Origin: Planctomycetota bacterium | Lineage (GTDB): Bacteria > Planctomycetota > UBA1135 > GCA-002686595 | Reading direction: 5' to 3' | Assembly: GCA_027623615.1 (NCBI GenBank) | Contig: JAQBVH010000268.1 | Location: 1 to 5,501, forward strand | Length of the DNA stretch: 5,501 bases | Shown: in pieces, positions 1 to 5,300 of the stretch | Numbering within the stretch: the stretch's first letter is position 1 | Layout: each line of letters starts with the position of its first letter | The notes under the pieces: model-generated | The model's database searches: none | Seen by the model: only the letters and a program-made list of their open reading frames with translations | What the model was told of the DNA's origin: nothing | Position numbers and translations under genes: made by a program

Positions 1-1497
1 GAGCCGGTGGCGCTCGCGGGCGTCATGGGCGGCGAGGGCTCCAAGGTCGCGGAGGGCACGAGCCAGCTCTTGCTCGAGGTCGCCGCGTTCGACCCGGTCG
101 TCGTGCGCCGCACGAGCTCCCGGCTCGGCCTGCGCACCGACGCCTCGACGCGCTTCGAGAAGCACCTCGATCCGACCCTGCCGGTCAAGGCCGCGGGCCA
201 CTTCGCGCGCCTGTTGCAGGAGCTCCAGCCCGGGGTCTGCTTTCCTGCGCGCCTCGCGGACGCCGGCGATTGGAGCGACCCGGCGCACACGCTGACCCTG
301 CGCACCGACCGCGTGCGCCGCGCCCTCGGCGCCCAGATCTCCGACCGGGAGCAGGCCGACATCCTGCGCAGCCTCGGCTTCGGCGTGCGCGGCGAAGGTG
401 CAGAGCTCCAGGTCGACGTGCCCTCGGCGCGCGCGACCAAGGACGTGACGATCGAGCAGGACCTGGTCGAGGAGATCGGGCGCCTGTACCGCTACGGCAA
501 CATCCCCGAGGCGGCGCTGCACGCCTCGATCACCCCCCCGGCACCGGACCCCCGGCGCCGGATGGTGCGCGCGATCCAGGACCGCTTGGCGGGCGCCGCG
601 CGCTGTCACGAGGTGCTCAGCTACTCGTTCCAACCGGACGAGCTGCACGCGAGCCTGGGTACGGGCGGCGAGCCGTACCTGACCGTGATCAACCCGGTCG
701 CCGAGGGCATGGCGCGCATCCGCCGCGACGTCCTGCCGAGCCTCCTGGCCAACCTGACCGGCAACCGGCGTCAGCGCAGCCGGGTGCGCCTGTTCGAGAT
801 CGGGAAGGGCTACCGGCCCGAGGACGCCAGCGCCAGGGACGAGCCGCGCGAGGTGCACCAGCTCGCTCTCGCCTGGGCCTGCCCGAAGGCTGGCAAGCAG
901 GACAGCTACGACGCGACCTGCCTGTGGGGGCTGCGCGCCGCGATCGACGACCTCGTCGCGAGCCTGTCGCGGCCCGCGCTCACCTGGCGCCGCAGCGAGT
1001 CGGCGCCGAGCTGGGCCCACCCGGTCAAGTGCCTCGACGGTCGCGTCGGCGAGGGGGGTGAGCTGATCGCCCGCCTGGCCGAGCTCGAACCTGGCGTGGC
1101 GGTGGCCCTCGGTCTCGAGGGCGAACTGCAGAGCGATGCCGCCGCGGCCGAGGTCTCGATCGACGCGCTGCTCGCCCTCGACGCCAGGGCCCACGACTAC
1201 AAGTCGATCCCGCGCTACCCGAGCGTGAAGGTCGACGTGGCGGTCCTCGCCCCCGACGAGTTGCCCGCGGGCGACCTGGCGGCGGCGATCACCAAGGCGG
1301 GCAAGGGCAGCGTGCACGCGCTCGAGCTCTTCGACCTGTACCGGGGCGAGTCCCTCGGTGAGGGGCGCAAGTCGCTGGCCTGGCACGTGGTCCTGCAGTC
1401 CCCGACCAAGACGCTCTCCGACAAGGAGGCGCAAAAGTTCCTCTCCCGGGTCGAGCGCGCGGTGGCGGAGCTCGGGGCGGAGCTGCGAACGGGGTGA
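1..1497 (+). CDS. pheT: Phenylalanyl-tRNA synthetase beta subunit, 3' part (5' end outside window)
   Basis: The beta chain of the cytoplasmic alpha2-beta2 enzyme that charges tRNA-Phe; the beta subunit provides editing and tRNA binding while PheS holds the aminoacylation site. The frame is open from base 1, giving 498 residues against a usual bacterial length near 800, so about 300 N-terminal residues (EMAP-like tRNA-binding domain, B1 and most of B3/4) lie upstream. Visible in order, numbering from base 1: the end of the B3/4 editing domain with ALAGVMGG at residues 4-11; a B5 domain (about 96-165) with VPSAR at 140 followed by the acidic DLVEEIGR stretch; the catalytic-like core (about 175-395) with VINPVAEG near 229; and a C-terminal ferredoxin-fold anticodon-binding domain (about 400-495) with RYPSVKVDV, FDLYRGE, KSLAWHV and KTLSDKEAQKF. 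The stop is TGA at 1495-1497 after an intact C-terminus. Two small departures from the common B5 pattern are RATKD in place of RxD and YRYGNIP in place of YGYxNIP. PheS is expected just upstream. Confidence 0.97.
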   Translation, partial: EPVALAGVMGGEGSKVAEGTSQLLLEVAAFDPVVVRRTSSRLGLRTDASTRFEKHLDPTLPVKAAGHFARLLQELQPGVCFPARLADAGDWSDPAHTLTLRTDRVRRALGAQISDREQADILRSLGFGVRGEGAELQVDVPSARATKDVTIEQDLVEEIGRLYRYGNIPEAALHASITPPAPDPRRRMVRAIQDRLAGAARCHEVLSYSFQPDELHASLGTGGEPYLTVINPVAEGMARIRRDVLPSLLANLTGNRRQRSRVRLFEIGKGYRPEDASARDEPREVHQLALAWACPKAGKQDSYDATCLWGLRAAIDDLVASLSRPALTWRRSESAPSWAHPVKCLDGRVGEGGELIARLAELEPGVAVALGLEGELQSDAAAAEVSIDALLALDARAHDYKSIPRYPSVKVDVAVLAPDELPAGDLAAAITKAGKGSVHALELFDLYRGESLGEGRKSLAWHVVLQSPTKTLSDKEAQKFLSRVERAVAELGAELRTG

Positions 1498-1722
1498 GCT
1501 CTGAGGCGGGGGCTCTCTCGGGCTCGCGCGTGTCGGAAGACGAGGCGGCACCTCCGCTCACCACCCACAGCCGCCGTCGATCGACACCGGGTCGCGCGCA
1601 GGCGCGGACGGTGGTGCCGCGACGCGGGGGAGCCGCCCACGAGGGGATCCCACTCGGGAGGCACTTCGCCGGGCCTCGACCCGGCTGCCCACCGAGTCCA
1701 CGGGTCGGCTCTGCTTCTCCTT
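1498..1722. other. Gene-free spacer between convergent genes
   Basis: No protein frame here looks real: the candidates are arginine/proline-rich shadows without a recognisable fold or start signal. The stretch contains an 8-bp inverted repeat (GCGGCACC at 1545-1552, GGTGCCGC at 1613-1620). A 10-bp palindrome, GTCGATCGAC (1576-1585), lies almost at its centre. Such short repeats arise easily by chance in DNA this GC-rich, so no function is claimed. Confidence 0.5.
1668..1685. terminator. Possible bidirectional terminator hairpin without T-tract
   Basis: A perfect 6-bp GC-only stem, GCCGGG (1668-1673) and CCCGGC (1680-1685), closes a 6-nt loop CCTCGA. It lies between the end of pheT (plus strand) and the end of the minus-strand small gene, where a shared terminator would be expected. 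No run of T follows on either strand, so it is not a canonical intrinsic terminator. Position is the main argument, and the stem could be chance. Confidence 0.25.
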
Positions 1723-2081
1723 TCAACTCAGTTCTTTGAGCGCGTCCGCCAGGAACTCAGTTCGAAAAAGCACGAGCTCGACGGGGGAGACGAAGTGCTT
1801 TCTCAGGTTGGATTCGATCGCGTTCGCCGTGCCAAGAGCACGCGCTCCTCTCGCTTGGCAACATCGCCCGCCTCGGCTCGAAGAGCGTCGCGTTCCTGCT
1901 TCCAGGTCGCGTAGAGCGTGCTGTTGACCTGGGCACCGCCGATTGCGTTGAAGAGCTGCTCGTCGACGTCGTGCAACTCCGACTTTCGATCATCTGCCCT
2001 CGTCTTCTGAACCCCGCCATAGACTGCAGCGCCGATACAGATCGGAATCATCGCGAGAGCGACGTGGACTTTGGTCAGCAT
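1723..2081 (-). pseudogene. Small membrane-anchored coiled-coil protein of unknown function, apparently frameshifted
   Basis: The ATG is at 2081-2079 on the minus strand. The first 92 residues run in one frame to a TGA at 1803-1805: an N-terminal hydrophobic segment (residues about 5-23, VHVALAMIPICIGAAVYGG), then a charged, helix-prone stretch including YATWKQERDALRAEAG. Just before that stop the sequence turns arginine-rich (LARRTRSNPT) and loses protein character. The -1 frame over the same region continues with convincing protein: NAIESNLRKHFV, SPVELVLFRTEF, LADALKELS, ending at TGA 1725-1723. The span is 359 bases, one short of 120 codons, so a single missing base around 1820-1850 would restore a 119-residue protein. 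There is no XXXYYYZ slippery heptamer at the junction, which argues against programmed frameshifting and for a mutation or sequencing/assembly error. No Shine-Dalgarno is visible upstream of the ATG. Family not recognised. The low local GC compared with pheT suggests an accessory or acquired gene. Alternatively the gene is not real, but two adjoining plausible segments in different frames make that less likely. Confidence 0.5.
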
Positions 2082-2113
2082 TGATCAAGACTGGGAATTG
2101 CCCGCACCAGAGT

Positions 2114-2128
2114 GGTTCCTTCGGGACC
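2114..2128 (+). other. Possible RNA hairpin with cUUCGg tetraloop
   Basis: Bases 2119-2124 read C-TTCG-G, the classic extra-stable tetraloop in RNA. It is flanked by CC/GG and GGT/ACC pairing with one bulged T (stem arms 2114-2119 and 2124-2128). It would only form in a plus-strand transcript starting upstream of 2114, which is not demonstrated. Confidence 0.2.
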
Positions 2129-2167
2129 ATAGAGGGAGTTCCATCGGCTCCCGCCAGCCGGCATCGT

Positions 2168-2188
2168 GCACCGGAATCACACCGGTGC
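2168..2188. promoter_or_regulatory. Operator-like perfect dyad with a third half-site downstream
   Basis: GCACCGG (2168-2174) and CCGGTGC (2182-2188) form a perfect 7-bp inverted repeat around a 7-base AT-rich spacer. The right arm, as CCGGTGCGC (2182-2190), recurs exactly at 2204-2212, 22 bp along, which is about two helical turns on the same DNA face. This geometry suits a dimeric regulator with an additional half-site, about 122-142 bp upstream of the sulfatase start and about 90-110 bp upstream of the minus-strand gene. It could instead be an RNA hairpin in a leader. No specific regulator family is recognised. Confidence 0.35.
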
Positions 2189-2236
2189 GCTGCAAAAAGC
2201 CACCCGGTGCGCGACGGGACGCCGAGCCGATCGGGG

Positions 2237-2264
2237 AAGACTGCGAAGGCGCCCCCTTCGTCTT
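2237..2264 (+). other. Possible bulged hairpin in the sulfatase leader
   Basis: AAGAC (2237-2241) can pair with GTCTT (2260-2264). Inside it, GAAGG (2245-2249) pairs with CCTTC (2255-2259), leaving a 3-nt bulge (TGC) on the left side and a loop of five bases. It lies 45 bases before the sulfatase ATG. No T-run follows, so it is not an intrinsic terminator; a leader structure or chance are both possible. Confidence 0.2.
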
Positions 2265-2309
2265 GCAAGGGGAGGCCCGCGAGAGCCGAGGTACCATTCC
2301 CTGGCACCC

Positions 2310-3632
2310 ATGCGAACCGCAGCTCTCCTCCTCCTCCTCCTCCTCCTCCTCACGTCGCTCGCCCGTGGCCAGGAGCGCAACGTCCTGCTCGTCCTGCTCG
2401 ACGACGTCGGCGTCGATCGCGTGGCCTGCTACGGCCTGGCTCCGGATCCGCCGGCGACGCCCAACCTCGATCGCTTCGCGGCCGAGGGGCTGCGTTTCAC
2501 GAACGCCTGGGCCCAGCCCTACTGCGGGCCGAGCCGCGCGGCGCTCTTGACCGGCCGCTACGGGTTCCGCACGGGCATCGGGACCAACGTCGAGCACGGC
2601 CGGGGCGCGCGCGGGCTCGAGCTCGAGGAGTGGACGATCCCCGAGGTCCTGCGCGCGGGCTCGGAACGCATCCGCACGGGGGCCTGCGGCAAGTGGCACC
2701 TGGCCAGCTTCGAACAGGGCGACCATCACCCGGTCGACCAGGGCTTCGAGCGCACGCGCCTGACCCAGGGCAACCTCGGCGACTACTTCACCTTCAAGAA
2801 GACCATCGACGGTCGCAGCTCGGTCATGGTCGAGGGCTACGCGACCAGCGACAGCGTCGACGACGCCTTGCAGGTGATCGAGGAGTTCGGCGACGCGCCG
2901 TGGTTCCTCTACCTGCCCCTGCACGCCTCCCACGTCCCGTTTCACGCGCCGCCCGAGGACCTGCGCAGCCGCGCGCTCGAGGGCGACCCCGAGGAGAGCG
3001 CGGCCGCTCACCACAAGGCGGCGGTGGAAGCCGCGGACCGGGAACTCGGGCGGCTGTGGTCGTCCTTGCCCGAGGCCGTGCGTGGGCGCACGACCCTGAT
3101 CGTGGTGGGGGACAACGGCACGCCCCGACCGGCCGTCGAGGCGCCCTTCGTGCCCGACCACGCGAAGGGCACGCTCTTCGAGGGGTCGCTGCACGTGCCC
3201 TGGATCGTTGCGGGCGCGGGGGTCGCCGAGCCGGGGGTGGTGGTTGCCCTCGTGTCGACGGTCGATCTCTTGCCGACGGTCTGCGGCTTGATGGGCGTCG
3301 ATCCAAAGGACGTCCTGCCTGAGGGGCGCGTGCTCGACGGCCACGACCTCGGTCCGCTGCTGCGGGATCCGTCCGGCCCCGGCCGCCCGGTGCTCTTCGC
3401 CGAGCGCTTCGCTCCGAACCATCTCCCGCAGAAGGAGCAGTCCTGGCGCGCGGTGCGGGACGGGCGCTTCAAGTTGATCCGGAATGAGAAACGGGGTCGC
3501 GACAAGCTCTTCGACCTGGCCGGCGACCCCCACGAGGAGCAGGACCTGATGGCTGAGGAGGAGCTCTCCGAGGAGGCCCAGCGGGCCTACGGTCGGCTGG
3601 CTTCCGCGCTCGATGAGATCCTGGGCGGCTGA
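2310..3632 (+). CDS. Secreted formylglycine-dependent sulfatase (S1 / alkaline phosphatase superfamily)
   Basis: Predicted to hydrolyse sulfate esters, probably on polysaccharide or another organic sulfate, outside the cytoplasm. The ATG at 2310 is chosen because it begins a textbook Sec signal peptide: M-R-T-A-A, nine leucines (residues 6-14), then TSLARG with likely cleavage after Gly20 (A-x-G). The in-frame ATG at 2166 would only add an arginine-rich segment. All the usual active-site residues are present: metal ligands Asp31-Asp32 (VLLDD) and Asp268-Asn269 (GDNG); the modification motif C-G-P-S-R at 72-76 followed by AALLTGR, in which Cys72 would become formylglycine; Lys128 and His130 in GKWHL; His208 in LHASHVPFHAP; and Lys286 in AKGTLFEGS. 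The C-terminal subdomain has STVDLLPT and the family-typical RDGRFKLI and KLFDLAGDPHEEQDL. At 440 residues it is on the short side but complete. The cysteine type needs a formylglycine-generating enzyme, which is not in this window. The substrate cannot be read from sequence. The gene may be co-transcribed with the radical SAM gene downstream. Confidence 0.93.
   Translation: MRTAALLLLLLLLLTSLARGQERNVLLVLLDDVGVDRVACYGLAPDPPATPNLDRFAAEGLRFTNAWAQPYCGPSRAALLTGRYGFRTGIGTNVEHGRGARGLELEEWTIPEVLRAGSERIRTGACGKWHLASFEQGDHHPVDQGFERTRLTQGNLGDYFTFKKTIDGRSSVMVEGYATSDSVDDALQVIEEFGDAPWFLYLPLHASHVPFHAPPEDLRSRALEGDPEESAAAHHKAAVEAADRELGRLWSSLPEAVRGRTTLIVVGDNGTPRPAVEAPFVPDHAKGTLFEGSLHVPWIVAGAGVAEPGVVVALVSTVDLLPTVCGLMGVDPKDVLPEGRVLDGHDLGPLLRDPSGPGRPVLFAERFAPNHLPQKEQSWRAVRDGRFKLIRNEKRGRDKLFDLAGDPHEEQDLMAEEELSEEAQRAYGRLASALDEILGG
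2325..2351 (+). repeat. (CTC)9 trinucleotide microsatellite inside the signal peptide
   Basis: Nine consecutive identical CTC codons encode Leu6-Leu14, the hydrophobic core of the sulfatase signal peptide. Replication slippage by whole units would lengthen or shorten the core by one leucine without breaking the frame. The neighbouring gene body does not use runs of one codon, so the purity of the repeat is notable. Confidence 0.9.
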
Positions 3633-3646
3633 TCCCTGAGCTGATC

Positions 3647-3666
3647 CAGGGCTGGGCCGAGCCCTG
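3647..3666 (+). terminator. Hairpin between the sulfatase and the radical SAM gene, possible weak terminator or leader structure
   Basis: CAGGGCT (3647-3653) and AGCCCTG (3660-3666) form a perfect 7-bp stem with a GGGCCG loop, 15 bases after the sulfatase stop codon. No T-run follows. A competing stem, CCCTG (3634-3638) with CAGGG (3647-3651), uses the same left arm, so two exclusive foldings are possible. It could end sulfatase transcripts, protect a 3' end, or lie in the leader of the next gene. Confidence 0.35.
3648..3660 (+). repeat. First copy of a 13-bp direct repeat flanking the radical SAM gene
   Basis: AGGGCTGGGCCGA here recurs exactly at 5137-5149; over 21 bases the two copies match at 18 positions. 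This copy overlaps the hairpin after the sulfatase stop. Confidence 0.6.
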
Positions 3667-3685
3667 CCGTCTCCCAGGGGTACAC

Positions 3686-5137
3686 TTGTCCCCGCGGTCG
3701 CTCCAACCCGCTCCAGCACCCTTGAAGGTCACTCTCGTCAATCCGCCCAGTCCGCCCGAGTTCCGCGTATCCCGCGGCTTGATGGGGGGCTTCGGCATGG
3801 CGGTCAACCCCGAGCTGCTCTACCCGCCGATCGAGCTGGCCCACGTGGCCAGCGTGCTCGAGGCGGATGGACACGAGGTCGCGATCCACGACGCCGACGC
3901 GGTCGGCGTCGGGCCCGAGGGCGCCCTCGCCGCGGTGATCGCCACGGCCCCCGACTTCGTCTGCCTCGACTCGTCGAGCACCTCGCTCGACCAGGACCTG
4001 GCGCTGGCCAAGTCCATCAAGGATCGACTCGGCGTCCCGGTCGCAATGCTCGGCAGTCAGGTCACGTTCACCCCCGACGAGATCTTCGACGGGGAGCCGG
4101 TCGATGTGGTCGTGCGCGGCGAGCCTGAGTTCACGATGCGTGACCTCGTCGCGCGCCTGGGGCGCGGGGAGTCCCTGCGCGGCGTGGTCGGCACGAGCTG
4201 GCGCGGCGACGACGGCGCCGTCGTGCACGAGCCCGAGCGCGACAAGATCAAGGACCTGGACGCGCTGCCCATCCCGAGCCGGCACCTGCTCGACAACCAG
4301 CGCTATCAGTTCCCCGGCGTCGAGGGCGCGATCACCACGGTCAAGTCCTCGCGTGGCTGCCCGCTGGACTGCTCCTTCTGCGGCTACACGCTGGCGCAGG
4401 GCTTGCGCTTCCGCTTCCGCAGCCCCGAGCACGTGCTCGCGGAGCTGCGCGACCTCTACTTCAACCACGGCCTGCGGCACCTGGTCTTCCGCGACCCGAT
4501 CTTCACGACCCGCAAGGACCGCGTCCACGCGATCTGCGACGGGATCGTCGAGGCGGGCATGACCGACCTCGAGTGGCAGTGCGAGACGGCGGTCAAGACC
4601 CTCGATCGCGCCTTGCTCGAGCGCATGGCGGCGGCGGGCTGCAAGCACATCTCCCTGGGCGTCGAGTCCGGCAACCCCCAGATCCAGAAAAAGCACTGCG
4701 GCAACAAGCTGAGCGACCTGGACCAGGCCCACGAGGTCTTCCGGGCCTGCCGCGACGTCGGCATCGAGACGCGCGCCTTCTGCATGATCGGCTTCCCGGA
4801 GGAGACCCCCGAGATGGCCGACGAGACGATCACGCTCGTCGACAGCCTCGACCCGGACCAGGTGCAGTTCTGCGCGGTGACGGCCTACCCCGGCACGCCG
4901 CTCTACAAGATGCTGCGCGGCACTCGCGAGTTCGACTACGCGACGATGACCGGGTTCCAGGCCCTCGAGGGCAACGAGCACATGACCGCCGAGGACATCG
5001 AGGCGAAGATCCGCGAGGCCTACCGGCGCTTCTACCGCCGGCCCAAGCGCCTCATGCGCGAGCTCCGCGACCCGCGGCGGCTCGCGGCCCGGATCTCGCG
5101 CTACTTCACGATGTTCCGCAAGCGCGCGGTGCTCTGA
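3686..5137 (+). CDS. B12-binding-domain radical SAM enzyme, substrate unknown
   Basis: An enzyme of the cobalamin-dependent radical SAM class, whose members include methyltransferases and other C-C or C-H modifying enzymes acting on lipids, cofactors and natural products. Numbering from TTG 3686: a Rossmann-like N-terminal domain (about 13-150) opens with KVTLVNPPSPPEF and contains YPPIELAHVASVLEADGHEV from residue 46; no DxHxxG cobalamin motif is present, as in many members of this class. The radical SAM core (about 217-420) has the 4Fe-4S motif Cys225-x3-Cys229-x2-Cys232 (RGCPLDCSFCGY), then FRDPIFTT at 268, GVESGN at 325, MIGFPEE at 367 and AYPGTPLYK at 400. The basic C-terminal tail (YRRFYRRPKRLMRELRDP) is common in this family. 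Start choice is uncertain. TTG 3686 has AGGGG 5 bases upstream. TTG 3722 lacks any Shine-Dalgarno but starts exactly at the first conserved strand (LKVTLVNPP), giving 471 instead of 483 residues. It is 53-89 bp after the sulfatase and may share its transcript. There is no SPASM-type C-terminal cysteine cluster, so it is not a sulfatase-maturing enzyme. Confidence 0.9.
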   Translation: MSPRSLQPAPAPLKVTLVNPPSPPEFRVSRGLMGGFGMAVNPELLYPPIELAHVASVLEADGHEVAIHDADAVGVGPEGALAAVIATAPDFVCLDSSSTSLDQDLALAKSIKDRLGVPVAMLGSQVTFTPDEIFDGEPVDVVVRGEPEFTMRDLVARLGRGESLRGVVGTSWRGDDGAVVHEPERDKIKDLDALPIPSRHLLDNQRYQFPGVEGAITTVKSSRGCPLDCSFCGYTLAQGLRFRFRSPEHVLAELRDLYFNHGLRHLVFRDPIFTTRKDRVHAICDGIVEAGMTDLEWQCETAVKTLDRALLERMAAAGCKHISLGVESGNPQIQKKHCGNKLSDLDQAHEVFRACRDVGIETRAFCMIGFPEETPEMADETITLVDSLDPDQVQFCAVTAYPGTPLYKMLRGTREFDYATMTGFQALEGNEHMTAEDIEAKIREAYRRFYRRPKRLMRELRDPRRLAARISRYFTMFRKRAVL

Positions 5138-5149
5138 GGGCTGGGCCGA
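5137..5149 (+). repeat. Second copy of the 13-bp direct repeat
   Basis: AGGGCTGGGCCGA begins on the last base of the radical SAM stop codon and matches 3648-3660 exactly. Unlike the first copy it is not followed by the complementary AGCCCTG, so it does not fold into the same hairpin. Confidence 0.6.
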
Positions 5150-5191
5150 CGCTTGCCAGGCCACCTGTCAGGCCGCGCATCCCATCTGCTC

Positions 5192-5251
5192 GGTGGAGCG
5201 CCACCACCTGAAGCGGAGTATCGGGGGATGTCGCCGCGAAGTCGGTGGTGG
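5192..5251. other. Alternative inverted repeats sharing one arm
   Basis: CCACC at 5201-5205 can pair with GGTGG at 5192-5196 (5 bp, loop AGCG). Alternatively, the longer CCACCACC at 5201-5208 can pair with GGTGGTGG at 5244-5251 (8 bp, loop 35 nt). The two pairings exclude each other, an arrangement seen in attenuators, but there is no terminator-like T-run and no downstream gene in view. Confidence 0.25.
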
Positions 5252-5273
5252 AGGCCAACTTGATTGCGGGCGA

Positions 5274-5300
5274 CCTTTAGGCGCTCCGCGACCCTAAGGG
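5274..5300. other. Hairpin CCTTTAGG / CCTAAGGG
   Basis: Bases 5274-5281 pair with 5293-5300 as an 8-bp stem with one G-T wobble around an 11-nt loop. It lies about 137 bp past the radical SAM stop and has no T-run, so it is at most a distant or factor-assisted transcription end. Confidence 0.25.

Larger units (their letters stand above)
2082..2309. promoter_or_regulatory. Divergent upstream region between the small minus-strand gene and the sulfatase
   Basis: This 228-bp gap separates two outward-reading starts, so promoters for both directions should lie here. I found no convincing -35/-10 pair. The start-proximal end of the minus-strand gene carries the 8-bp palindrome TTGATCAA (2081-2088). 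A purine stretch GAGG (2288-2291) is 18 bases from the sulfatase ATG, too far for a normal Shine-Dalgarno, so the sulfatase start may depend on other signals. An ATG at 2166 is in frame with the sulfatase, but the intervening residues are arginine-rich and look non-coding. Confidence 0.5.

Noticed and set aside
1494..1739. Plus-strand 81-residue frame overlapping the pheT stop
   Set aside because: Low-complexity Ser/Arg/Pro composition, no ribosome-binding site of its own, no recognisable fold.
1820..1850. Programmed ribosomal frameshifting at the small minus-strand gene
   Set aside because: The -1 direction fits, but there is no slippery heptamer in the overlap and no evident downstream stimulatory structure; a mutation or sequencing error is simpler.
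2263..2297. TTGCAA and TACCAT as a sigma-70 promoter for the sulfatase
   Set aside because: The two hexamers are 23 bases apart, too far for normal sigma-70 spacing, and both match the consensus poorly.
2166..2309. The longer sulfatase start at ATG 2166
   Set aside because: The extra 48 residues are arginine-rich, carry the palindromic dyad, and would bury a textbook signal peptide that starts at ATG 2310.
2085..3719. Long minus-strand open frame opposite the sulfatase
   Set aside because: It is the antisense shadow of a high-GC gene; its acidic run is just the complement of the CTC repeat, and the plus strand has a full set of catalytic motifs.
3686..5137. Reading the radical SAM gene as an anaerobic sulfatase-maturing enzyme because it follows a sulfatase
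   Set aside because: It has an N-terminal B12-binding-like domain and the family signatures of that class, and lacks the C-terminal SPASM cysteine cluster of maturases.
3587..5164. Long minus-strand open frame opposite the radical SAM gene
   Set aside because: Its composition is typical of antisense shadows in GC-rich DNA, with no recognisable domain, while the plus strand has clear radical SAM motifs.
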